Shown: piece after piece, positions 1 through 5,900 of the stretch
Numbering within the stretch: the stretch's first letter is position 1
Layout of the letters: every line of letters begins with the position of its first letter
Origin: Bacteriovoracaceae bacterium
GTDB taxonomy: Bacteria > Bdellovibrionota > Bacteriovoracia > Bacteriovoracales > Bacteriovoracaceae
DNA: 5,900 nt
Direction of reading: 5' to 3'
Assembly: GCA_023151145.1 (NCBI GenBank)
Contig: JAKLJM010000153.1
Location: 1 to 5,900 of the forward strand
Program-made: the position numbers and the translations under genes
The notes under the pieces: model-generated
Seen by the model: the letters and a program-made list of their open reading frames with translations, nothing else
Database searches by the model: none
What the model was told of the DNA's origin: nothing

Positions 1-894
1 AGACTCTGGTTTTACTTTGTCAGATGATTTACCTAATCTTACTAAGAAAAATCCTTCATGATTCTTTTCTACCCATGACGTAGGATTTTTACTTCCTTTA
101 AGTAGAGCAGATTTTCCTTCAAATTTAGGTAATTTATCAGAGAAGAAAAACATTAATGGTGAGTGGAATCCACCGCAAAATCCATCTTGCCCAGGGAAGG
201 CTGCTGTAATTTGTAAAAATTTAGTATTAGAGCCATATCCACCTTTTTGTGAATTTTGCTTAATATCAACTTTTGTCCCACGATCCATTAAACCGTTATA
301 TCCATAAAACTCTCTTGAAATCGTTGCATAAGTAAAACCTTGTACGGGACGAATTCTAAGCTTCGCATCTAAGTCAATATTCGAAGGACGAGGCATGCTC
401 ATTGGAAAAATACTACAAGAAACATTTTGTCTTGAGTTATTGTTTTTTAATGTATCAACATTAAATGCTTGTAAAAAAACTGATTGATCACCACCAGCGT
501 TAGCAATAGCATCGTTTATTGAAACTGATGATCCACCTAAATTAATTTGACCTGATGGTAATGATGTAATACCACAATGATCTCCTGTCGTGATCCCTTC
601 TGGCTTAGTCATCATAGAAGGAAAGTCAAAAATCGCAGAATTTGCTGTTGGATTACCTGAAGCATCTAAAACATCAACGACTAAATAAATTTGAGAGGAT
701 GGTGAAATTGGGTTTGATGTCCCTCTATTATTTGTACCATAACAACGACCATTAACAACAACACCTGCTGTACCTGCTAATACAGAATCTCTAGACGTCG
801 TAAGACCTGAACGCTGATACGGGAGAACCGTTTCGGCCATCGCGCTCTCTTGAGCGGCGAATGACAACAACATCATTGCACTTAATAATTTCAT
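1..894 (-). CDS. Secreted protein of unknown function, last visible gene of minor-pilin operon (3' end missing)
   Basis: This reading frame is open from an ATG at 894 to the left edge without a stop, giving 298 residues, so the gene is partial. The start follows a good Shine-Dalgarno (AAGGA, 7 nt before the ATG) and lies 14 nt after the preceding prepilin stop. Residues 1-20 look like a Sec signal peptide: Lys2, a hydrophobic core at about 3-14, and an A-M-A cleavage site after residue 20. The mature part is rich in Ser, Gly, Asn and Thr, looks beta-rich, and has four cysteines (51, 107, 160, 240), fitting a disulfide-bonded protein in the periplasm or at the cell surface. It has no prepilin cleavage motif, so it is not itself a pilin. 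I do not recognise the family. Its position suggests an exported partner of the pilus tip, where PilY1 sits in other clusters, but no PilY1 propeller is visible. The segment at about 264-298 faintly resembles a calcium-repeat region of large secreted proteins (see findings). Confidence 0.85.
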   Translation of the reverse strand, partial: MKLLSAMMLLSFAAQESAMAETVLPYQRSGLTTSRDSVLAGTAGVVVNGRCYGTNNRGTSNPISPSSQIYLVVDVLDASGNPTANSAIFDFPSMMTKPEGITTGDHCGITSLPSGQINLGGSSVSINDAIANAGGDQSVFLQAFNVDTLKNNNSRQNVSCSIFPMSMPRPSNIDLDAKLRIRPVQGFTYATISREFYGYNGLMDRGTKVDIKQNSQKGGYGSNTKFLQITAAFPGQDGFCGGFHSPLMFFFSDKLPKFEGKSALLKGSKNPTSWVEKNHEGFFLVRLGKSSDKVKPES

Positions 895-908
895 ACTTCT
901 TTCCTTTT

Positions 909-1874
909 TTAACAACCAGTCGTGTTGGTTGAGTTACAAAATTGCACATCTAATTCAATTACTGGATCGGTCATATTTTCGCGAATTAATTTAATCGTTT
1001 TAATTTTATCCGCAAATAAAAATTCTTCTCTGTTATTAATACTTTTAAATAATCTAAATCCTTTTCCTGCTACCTTGCCATCCTTGAGACAGTATTTCAT
1101 GATGTCCACTGGTGTAATATAAACATTGACAACACCTCCTGCAGAATTTGGAATACATCTTAAGAAGTTATCAACCGTTGAAAAACTTGTACTTCCACAA
1201 CTTGAGATTAATGGAAGTGATGTATATCCAGTTGTATAATGTTTTAAAGTACCATCGGATTGAACTTGAAAAATAATTCCATAGTCAGCATAAGCTTGAG
1301 AGTCACCAGTTGGAATATTAACATTGAGCTTAACTAATTGCCCTGGAGCACTTAAATTATTATCTGTTAAGACTCCTTTAATTTTACTTTCATCATAAAC
1401 TAATGGATCAGTTCCATTGGTTCGTGGCTTATAAAAATAACTTGGTGGCATCATCATTGTTTTTTTACCTTTGATGGTATTGTCATCTGGATCAACTATT
1501 TTACCGGTATCAAAAGTAATCAATGACAAACATTGGCCAACTGAATCTAATGTAATATCAGCTCCAGCTCCAGTATTAAAAATAGCTGTCGACCAAAAGC
1601 TAGAAAGTCTATTAATAGATCCAGGATTTGAGTGAAGAAAATTCATTGAAGGAGTTGATCTTAAAAGTTCAGAGTTCATTGTAGACTTTAAAGCAGCACC
1701 ATCTTGAAACTCTTCAACTTTATCTTCTAACTTTACCACGCGATTAAAGATCATATCTTTTACGTTAAAAGTCATCATGACTAAAAAGCCTGAAATCCCC
1801 AAACTCACCATGAGTTCAACCATGGACATACCATGCTGATTCTTTTTATTAGTTAACTTTTTTGAAAATTTCAT
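909..1874 (-). CDS. PilW/GspJ-like minor prepilin (321 aa)
   Basis: The protein starts with a basic 15-residue leader (several Lys) ending in KNQHG. A class III (prepilin) signal follows: cleavage after Gly15, mature N-terminus MSMVE with Glu at +5 (Glu20), then a hydrophobic helix to about residue 36. Known biology of this family is that prepilin peptidase removes the leader and methylates the new N-terminus, and the helix packs into a pilus or pseudopilus. After the helix comes a charged helical stretch (about 44-70) and a beta-rich globular domain with six cysteines (115, 226, 240, 262, 313, 321), the last being the C-terminal residue. Length and layout fit the larger minor pilins PilW or GspJ rather than a major pilin; the exact orthologue is inferred. 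The ATG at 1874 overlaps the upstream stop by one base (TAATG) and has GGAG 7 nt upstream, inside the end of the previous gene, so translation is probably coupled. A GQCLSL motif around Cys115 is also found in the 897-residue operon partner. Confidence 0.9.
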   Translation of the reverse strand: MKFSKKLTNKKNQHGMSMVELMVSLGISGFLVMMTFNVKDMIFNRVVKLEDKVEEFQDGAALKSTMNSELLRSTPSMNFLHSNPGSINRLSSFWSTAIFNTGAGADITLDSVGQCLSLITFDTGKIVDPDDNTIKGKKTMMMPPSYFYKPRTNGTDPLVYDESKIKGVLTDNNLSAPGQLVKLNVNIPTGDSQAYADYGIIFQVQSDGTLKHYTTGYTSLPLISSCGSTSFSTVDNFLRCIPNSAGGVVNVYITPVDIMKYCLKDGKVAGKGFRLFKSINNREEFLFADKIKTIKLIRENMTDPVIELDVQFCNSTNTTGC

Positions 1875-2299
1875 TATTCAGCTCCAATAATGTGAGTCGA
1901 AATTTTCGGTGAATTCCAGCTTGGGTGTTCCATTCTCACTTTTAAGTAGTATAATTTTTTGTTGGCCGAAGGAGTCACAATTACTCCCATTCTTCCTTTT
2001 AAAGGACATGGATCGTTACATAATTTAAGTAACATTTTTTCACCATTTAAATCCCATGCTACAGGTAATGGTGTTGGGAATGTGGCCGATGGTGAATAAT
2101 CAACCTGTAAATAAGAAGCTGAAGTTGAAAATGTATTAATGATTTCAACGACCTTATTTGAAGCTTGAACTTTTAACTTACTTTTATTCAACTTCTGATT
2201 GATCGTATCAATTCCACCATATACACCGTAACCAACAGCTGCCAAAATTGCACCGGCTACCATTGTTTCAATTAATGAGAAACCGCGTTGATTCTTCAT
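1874..2299 (-). CDS. PilV/GspI-like minor prepilin (141 aa)
   Basis: This is a small prepilin with a textbook class III signal: leader MKNQRG, cleavage after Gly6, mature start FSLIE with Glu at +5 (Glu11), and a hydrophobic helix to about residue 28. A short polar helix follows, then a small globular domain with one cysteine pair four residues apart (Cys94 and Cys98). Size and sequence style fit PilV/GspI-class minor pilins, which help prime assembly at the tip of a type IV pilus or pseudopilus; the subfamily is inferred. The frame could extend to an ATG at 2410, but that extra stretch lies inside the preceding gene in another frame, has no pilin character and would push the leader far from the N-terminus. 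The ATG at 2299 gives a normal six-residue leader, has a weak GGA 7 nt upstream, and begins one base after the upstream stop. In-frame ATGs at 2320 and 2311 are possible but lack a Shine-Dalgarno. Confidence 0.88.
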   Translation of the reverse strand: MKNQRGFSLIETMVAGAILAAVGYGVYGGIDTINQKLNKSKLKVQASNKVVEIINTFSTSASYLQVDYSPSATFPTPLPVAWDLNGEKMLLKLCNDPCPLKGRMGVIVTPSANKKLYYLKVRMEHPSWNSPKISTHIIGAE

Positions 2300-2300
2300 G

Positions 2301-4994
2301 TTATATTCCATAGTGTTCATACAATCGTTGTATGTTAAAGTTATATCCTCGTTGCTCAGGCTTACATATCGGAATTGGACTTCCCGTAATAATGATACAA
2401 AGCGGATCAAAAGTAGTCCAAGTATACGGTACCGCTTTATCAGTTAAATAAGATGGATCACAGCGATTACCAGTTCTTGCCCATATAGGATTAGCCGCAG
2501 TTGTATCACAAGAAGTGGCTGGTAATAATTGTCTATCTCCTACTAATGAATCACGGGAAGCTGGATGATAAATATTCTTCCAAGTAATCTCATAATTCGA
2601 TGGAACTTTTTCAATTGTTAGTTTATCAACAATAAATGAACCAATCATTTCTAGATTTGATTTTCGTTGTTCGATAAACATATATCGACATGTTAAAAAA
2701 CCTTTTACTCTTAAAGCTGTGTTTTTAATTACACAACGATCTAAGATACTATAAGAATGAAATAAATCATGATTCGTATCATCGATCGTAATTTTATTAG
2801 TCACTGTGTTGTCGGCTAGATTAAATATTTTATCGTATCCAGTTTTGGCTGGGTTTGGCTTATAGGCTCCAGATTTATCAACTGGGTTAAAGTTCCATGA
2901 GTTAAACGATTCATTTGACCAGTCAGCATCATATGATGCGTAGGCAGGTGAAGGAGTTGGTGCTTGATTACACATTTCATGATAAGTAAAATCACCTTTT
3001 AGATAATCTAATTCTTTTGTTGATAACCAAACATCTGAACCACTAAATCTACTCCAATTAGTATCAGCATTTGCGATTGTTGCCGTTTGATAATTTATTG
3101 TAAATTCAGAATCGATATATGTATTTTTTGACTGACACATATCTTTTGGCTCAAAATTAAATTTTGACGAAGTATCCTTATAAGAAAAGTAATTTGTATC
3201 AACCGGATCGGTGGACACTTGCAGATTATAAACTTGAGAAGCTCTATTACCTTGAGTAGTCTTTTTAACTTTTCCAGCGATTTTAAAATAAGGAACATCC
3301 CGTTTGGCTAGGATTGTTTTATAAATTTTTTCTTCAATTTCACAATCTTTAGTATCACAAGTTAATTTTTGATAACGATAAATTTTTCCATTTTGGAATT
3401 TATCGTTAGGTACTGCCCAGTCTTTATCTTGTTTAAATTTATTCACATCGAATGGATTATTTTCAGCCGTTCTTTTATAAAGACTGTACCCATCATAATC
3501 ATCTCCATTATATTCTACCTCACTACTTTTCTTATTGTAACACCACTCTACTCCACCAGATAGCATGTCACCTTCACAATTAACATCTTTCCACCAGTCA
3601 GTTCCTTTAATTTCAATGATGGCATTTCTAAGTAAATTAATACGAATGTAAAAGCCATCTTCATTAGGTGAAATATAGTGTGTTTTACCCCCTAACACTT
3701 TTGTCATCTTCCAAGTTTCATTATCCTGTATAATACTTTGAGCTGAAGAAGGTACAGATTCATTCGAGTAATTAAATCTAGTCGAATAGTCTGGAAATTT
3801 TACATCCCATTGAATAAACTCTCCAAGTTTTGTCATCCCGATATCATAACTTCCTGGACCAACTTGTTTAAATACGACAATAGGTCTATGTACTCCGCCA
3901 TCTTCAGTACAATATTTAACATCATATTTTCTGTTTCTGTAAGCATTACACTCATCCATTAACGACGTATCGTTAACTGGAGCAAGGGTTGGGTCAAAGA
4001 GAACTTGTAGCGATTTTTCTTTGGGACCTCTATATAGACCTTTTTGAAATCCGGTAAAACTTGGATGTTTTGAAATCCAAATTTCTCCCGTACCTGTAAA
4101 TACAGGATCTGGATAATCACCATTATTAGAAAAGATATCACCTGTAGCTATGATTTTATCCGTAAACTTAACACTCACTCCTGAACTAAAACCAGTTGTT
4201 GGATAATAAAGATTCTTATTTACTAGAACTGGTGAGTGAAATGTAATTTTAGAACCTGCATCTAAGATATTGATGTCGGTTTCTTTTGAAGTGTTACCGA
4301 TAGATAAACTTCTATTACTTACTAAGGTGAATTCATTAATTTGTCTTGGGAAGAAAACATCTACAGCTTCACCAGAAGCTAAGACTTCCGCAGCACAGGC
4401 TTCATCTTTATAGAGCTTCACTCTTGTCGTGATCGTTGCCATACCAGCATGTAAGCTCGACATAGATGATTCATAAGTTATTGAAAGACACTGACCCTTT
4501 AAAGAATAGTCTGATTGTTCATCAAAAACTGAGTAGATCAAATGTTGGTCAGAAATTTTTGCTTTTTTTATGTTAAAAGTAAACTTATCTAAAGGTAGAG
4601 GTGGTTTTCCACTGCCACAATAATTTTGCAGTCCATCTGTAGGTTTCCCATTGTTTTCGTAGTAATTACATAAAGAAGTGTAAACATTCTCAGATATTAG
4701 CAGTCTCTCCAAACTCCCTGCATCTGTTAACTTACAAGGATATTCAGGCAAGCCGGTGAATTTAGTGGAATCTATACATGAGCGTGTATCAAGCAAGTCT
4801 TTAGCATAGGCCATGACTCCTCTTAATCCTAACGATGACTTAGCCACCTCATTATACTTTTCCACTGTTTCAATTCCACCACTTACTCTATCGTAAAGGT
4901 AAAACATGGAACCTATTAATACCCCAGAGATGATCGTCACCGATACAAGGGATGCACCAGCTTGATTCTTGAGAATTTTCTTTGTAATCACCAT
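2301..4994 (-). CDS. Giant prepilin-like protein lacking Glu+5, candidate PilX/GspK-type tip subunit (897 aa)
   Basis: The N-terminus carries a basic leader ending in KNQAG, then ASLVS and a hydrophobic helix (about residues 14-33). This is a prepilin-type signal with predicted cleavage after Gly13. Position +5 is Ser18 instead of Glu, a departure known from GspK, which caps type II pseudopili, and related initiator subunits. At 897 residues it is far larger than a typical PilX (about 200) or GspK (about 300). The mature part has 20 cysteines and none in the helix; many are in near neighbours, as expected for disulfide-bonded extracytoplasmic modules. Residues about 150-215 look like a pilin-type beta domain with a GQCLSI motif shared with the 321-residue prepilin. 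Residues about 725-798 contain successive short beta-like strands suggestive of a small beta-helix. No von Willebrand A, lectin or PilY1 motif was recognised. It is the first gene of the operon, with a promoter and an AAGAG ribosome site 9 nt before the ATG at 4994. Adhesin or tip function is inferred. Confidence 0.88.
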   Translation of the reverse strand: MVITKKILKNQAGASLVSVTIISGVLIGSMFYLYDRVSGGIETVEKYNEVAKSSLGLRGVMAYAKDLLDTRSCIDSTKFTGLPEYPCKLTDAGSLERLLISENVYTSLCNYYENNGKPTDGLQNYCGSGKPPLPLDKFTFNIKKAKISDQHLIYSVFDEQSDYSLKGQCLSITYESSMSSLHAGMATITTRVKLYKDEACAAEVLASGEAVDVFFPRQINEFTLVSNRSLSIGNTSKETDINILDAGSKITFHSPVLVNKNLYYPTTGFSSGVSVKFTDKIIATGDIFSNNGDYPDPVFTGTGEIWISKHPSFTGFQKGLYRGPKEKSLQVLFDPTLAPVNDTSLMDECNAYRNRKYDVKYCTEDGGVHRPIVVFKQVGPGSYDIGMTKLGEFIQWDVKFPDYSTRFNYSNESVPSSAQSIIQDNETWKMTKVLGGKTHYISPNEDGFYIRINLLRNAIIEIKGTDWWKDVNCEGDMLSGGVEWCYNKKSSEVEYNGDDYDGYSLYKRTAENNPFDVNKFKQDKDWAVPNDKFQNGKIYRYQKLTCDTKDCEIEEKIYKTILAKRDVPYFKIAGKVKKTTQGNRASQVYNLQVSTDPVDTNYFSYKDTSSKFNFEPKDMCQSKNTYIDSEFTINYQTATIANADTNWSRFSGSDVWLSTKELDYLKGDFTYHEMCNQAPTPSPAYASYDADWSNESFNSWNFNPVDKSGAYKPNPAKTGYDKIFNLADNTVTNKITIDDTNHDLFHSYSILDRCVIKNTALRVKGFLTCRYMFIEQRKSNLEMIGSFIVDKLTIEKVPSNYEITWKNIYHPASRDSLVGDRQLLPATSCDTTAANPIWARTGNRCDPSYLTDKAVPYTWTTFDPLCIIITGSPIPICKPEQRGYNFNIQRLYEHYGI
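2306..2311 (-). promoter_or_regulatory. Weak ribosome binding site deciding the start of the 141-aa prepilin
   Basis: On the minus strand the sequence reads TATGGAATATAACATG. The GGA core (2309-2307) lies 7 nt before the ATG at 2299. Neither in-frame ATG further upstream (2320, 2311) has a comparable purine core. The site is weak, so reinitiation by ribosomes finishing the upstream gene, whose stop is one base away, probably contributes. Confidence 0.45.
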
Positions 4995-5023
4995 ACTTAG
5001 CCACTCTTTTTTTGTTTAAAATA

Positions 5024-5051
5024 ATTTTAACCAACAACCAAAAAATCTCAA
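5024..5051 (-). promoter_or_regulatory. Predicted sigma70-type promoter of the minor-pilin operon
   Basis: On the minus strand, TTGAGA (5051-5046, 5 of 6 to the -35 consensus) is separated by 16 nt from TAAAAT (5029-5024, 5 of 6 to the -10 consensus). Transcription would begin near 5017, giving a leader of about 22 nt before the ATG at 4994. The site lies downstream of the lon terminator, so the pilin genes form their own transcription unit. I saw no clear operator, sigma54 or sigma28 site. The AT-rich setting makes chance matches easier. Confidence 0.55.
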
Positions 5052-5103
5052 AGCTCTAAATTTTATATTTTTTAAGGTATCAAACTCGGGTGCTTTTAAA
5101 GTG

Positions 5104-5135
5104 AAAAAAAAAGGGTCAGTATAAAACTGACCCTT
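5104..5135 (-). terminator. Rho-independent terminator of lon
   Basis: On the minus strand a perfect 10-bp stem (AAGGGTCAGT, then TTTAT loop, then ACTGACCCTT) runs straight into a T tract; seven more T follow the stem at 5110-5104. It starts 36 nt after the lon stop codon. The plus-strand reading has no adjacent T run, so it works in one direction only. It insulates the pilin operon from lon transcription. Confidence 0.93.
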
Positions 5136-5171
5136 CTAAAATTTTGACAATTTTTTAAATTAACTGACTAA

Positions 5172-5900
5172 TTAGTTTGCAACTTCCAACGATCTTTCGC
5201 CTTCAATAATTTTAAGATTCCCACCTACAACTTCCATAAACTTCTCTGGAGCTTGTAAATCAAGAGCGATCTTTAAAACATCTTCAACGGCTTCACATGG
5301 TCTAACTTCTAATCCTGATTTAATCTCTTCAGGTATGTCAGCAAGATCTTTTACGTTCTTTTGTGGAATAACGACAGTCTTGATACCAGCATGTTTTGCC
5401 GCTAACATCTTCTCTTTTAATCCACCGATCGGTAACACTCTTCCACGAAGAGTAACTTCACCAGTCATCGCAACATCTTGTCTCACTTTAATCCCTGAGA
5501 TCGCCGATGTTAATGCCGTAACCATTGTAATACCAGCACTTGGTCCATCTTTTGGTGTAGCACCTTCTGGTACGTGAATATGAATATCGTTTTTGTTATA
5601 CCATTCAGAAGAAATACCAAGTCTCGGAGAAATTGAACGAACATAGCTTAAAGCAGCTTTCGCTGATTCTTGCATAACATCCCCTAACTTCCCAGTGATT
5701 TGAATTTTCCCAGTTCCTTCTACTGTTACTACTTCAATATGTAGTAACTCTCCACCAACAGAAGTCCAAGCTAAACCATTAACAAGTCCAACTTGTGGTT
5801 CACCTTCGATATCAGTGTGATCGAAACGTTTAGGACCAAGATATTTAGCAAGCTGTTTTGAAGTGACGGTAAACTTCTTACCTGCAGCAACATCCTTAGT
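5172..5900 (-). CDS. lon: ATP-dependent protease Lon, C-terminal protease domain (5' end missing)
   Basis: The frame is open from the right edge to a TAA at 5174-5172 and gives 242 residues, equivalent to about residue 559 onward of the E. coli enzyme; the N-terminal substrate-binding and AAA+ ATPase parts lie outside the window. Lon is a cytoplasmic hexamer that unfolds and degrades damaged and short-lived regulatory proteins. The serine-lysine dyad is visible: Ser in PKDGPSAG (fragment residue 121, codon at 5540-5538) and Lys in GGLKEK (fragment residue 164, codon at 5411-5409), 43 residues apart as in E. coli Ser679/Lys722. The conserved blocks VNGLAWTSVGGELL, HIHVPEGATPKDGPSAG and MTGEVTLRGRVLPIGG are intact. 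The C-terminus runs somewhat further than the E. coli protein and ends in a charged tail. An apparent ATG at 5675 is an internal methionine, not the start. A strong terminator follows, so lon ends its own transcript here. Confidence 0.98.
   Translation of the reverse strand, partial: TKDVAAGKKFTVTSKQLAKYLGPKRFDHTDIEGEPQVGLVNGLAWTSVGGELLHIEVVTVEGTGKIQITGKLGDVMQESAKAALSYVRSISPRLGISSEWYNKNDIHIHVPEGATPKDGPSAGITMVTALTSAISGIKVRQDVAMTGEVTLRGRVLPIGGLKEKMLAAKHAGIKTVVIPQKNVKDLADIPEEIKSGLEVRPCEAVEDVLKIALDLQAPEKFMEVVGGNLKIIEGERSLEVAN

Noticed and set aside
913..931. A 6-bp inverted repeat (CAACCA / TGGTTG, 7-nt loop) at the end of the PilW-like gene, as a possible intercistronic terminator.
   Set aside because: The stem is short, lies inside coding sequence and is not followed by a T run on the minus strand; the next gene begins 14 nt after the stop.
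2300..2410. A 37-codon upstream extension of the PilV-like gene, starting at an ATG at 2410.
   Set aside because: It overlaps the giant prepilin gene out of frame, lacks pilin or signal character, and would bury the prepilin cleavage site far from the N-terminus.
3485..3516. An Asp-rich stretch NGDDYDGYS in the giant prepilin resembles an EF-hand-like calcium loop, as known in PilY1.
   Set aside because: The first metal-binding position is Gly rather than Asp/Asn, and the flanking pattern does not fit the D-x-D-x-D-G consensus.
3095..3563. Short open frames on both strands within the giant prepilin gene.
   Set aside because: They lie wholly inside a well-supported gene in other frames, have no ribosome sites that I can see, and have compositions typical of AT-rich shadow frames.
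4489..4500. An 11-nt stretch in the giant prepilin mRNA (AAAGGGTCAGT) is complementary to the 3' arm of the lon terminator, suggesting possible RNA pairing.
   Set aside because: It is encoded by ordinary codons of the GQC motif, the terminator arm is locked in its own stem, and an 11-nt match among so many possible comparisons is weak evidence.
5335..5577. An 80-codon plus-strand open frame inside lon.
   Set aside because: It is antisense to the highly conserved Lon protease domain and is best explained as a shadow of it.

Overview
All genes in this window are on the minus strand. The sequence is AT-rich, roughly one third GC by eye. It reads as a Gram-negative bacterium with a type IV pilus or type II secretion-like prepilin system. 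The base composition, the unusually large prepilin-like protein and the Lon/minor-pilin content would fit the Bdellovibrionota (Bacteriovorax/Halobacteriovorax-like bacteria), but that assignment is an inference without a database search.

Layout from right to left, which is the direction of transcription. (1) 5900-5172: the C-terminal 242 residues of ATP-dependent protease Lon, with an intact Ser-Lys protease domain; the rest lies outside the window. (2) 5171-4995: an intergenic stretch with a strong Rho-independent terminator for lon (5135-5104) and then a good sigma70-type promoter (-35 at 5051-5046, -10 at 5029-5024) facing the next gene. (3) 4994-1: a tight four-gene operon. It encodes an 897-residue prepilin-like protein lacking the usual Glu+5, a 141-residue PilV/GspI-like minor prepilin, a 321-residue PilW/GspJ-like minor prepilin, and a Sec-secreted protein of at least 298 residues that runs off the left edge. 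The junctions are a 1-nt gap, a 1-nt stop/start overlap (TAATG) and a 14-nt gap.

The three prepilins share the same pre-cleavage motif K-N-Q-x-G, so one prepilin peptidase probably processes all of them. The set resembles the minor-pilin priming or tip complex of type IVa pili (PilV, PilW, PilX and the associated tip protein PilY1). Here the PilX/GspK-like slot is filled by a giant cysteine-rich protein, and no PilY1 is visible. The exported protein at the end of the operon sits where a PilY1-type partner would be expected. The most interesting hypothesis is therefore a divergent pilus-tip module in which the adhesive or priming function is carried by the giant prepilin and/or the last secreted protein. 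I saw no mobile elements, CRISPR arrays, tRNA or rRNA genes. The only non-coding stretch of note is the 177-nt lon/pilin intergenic region.
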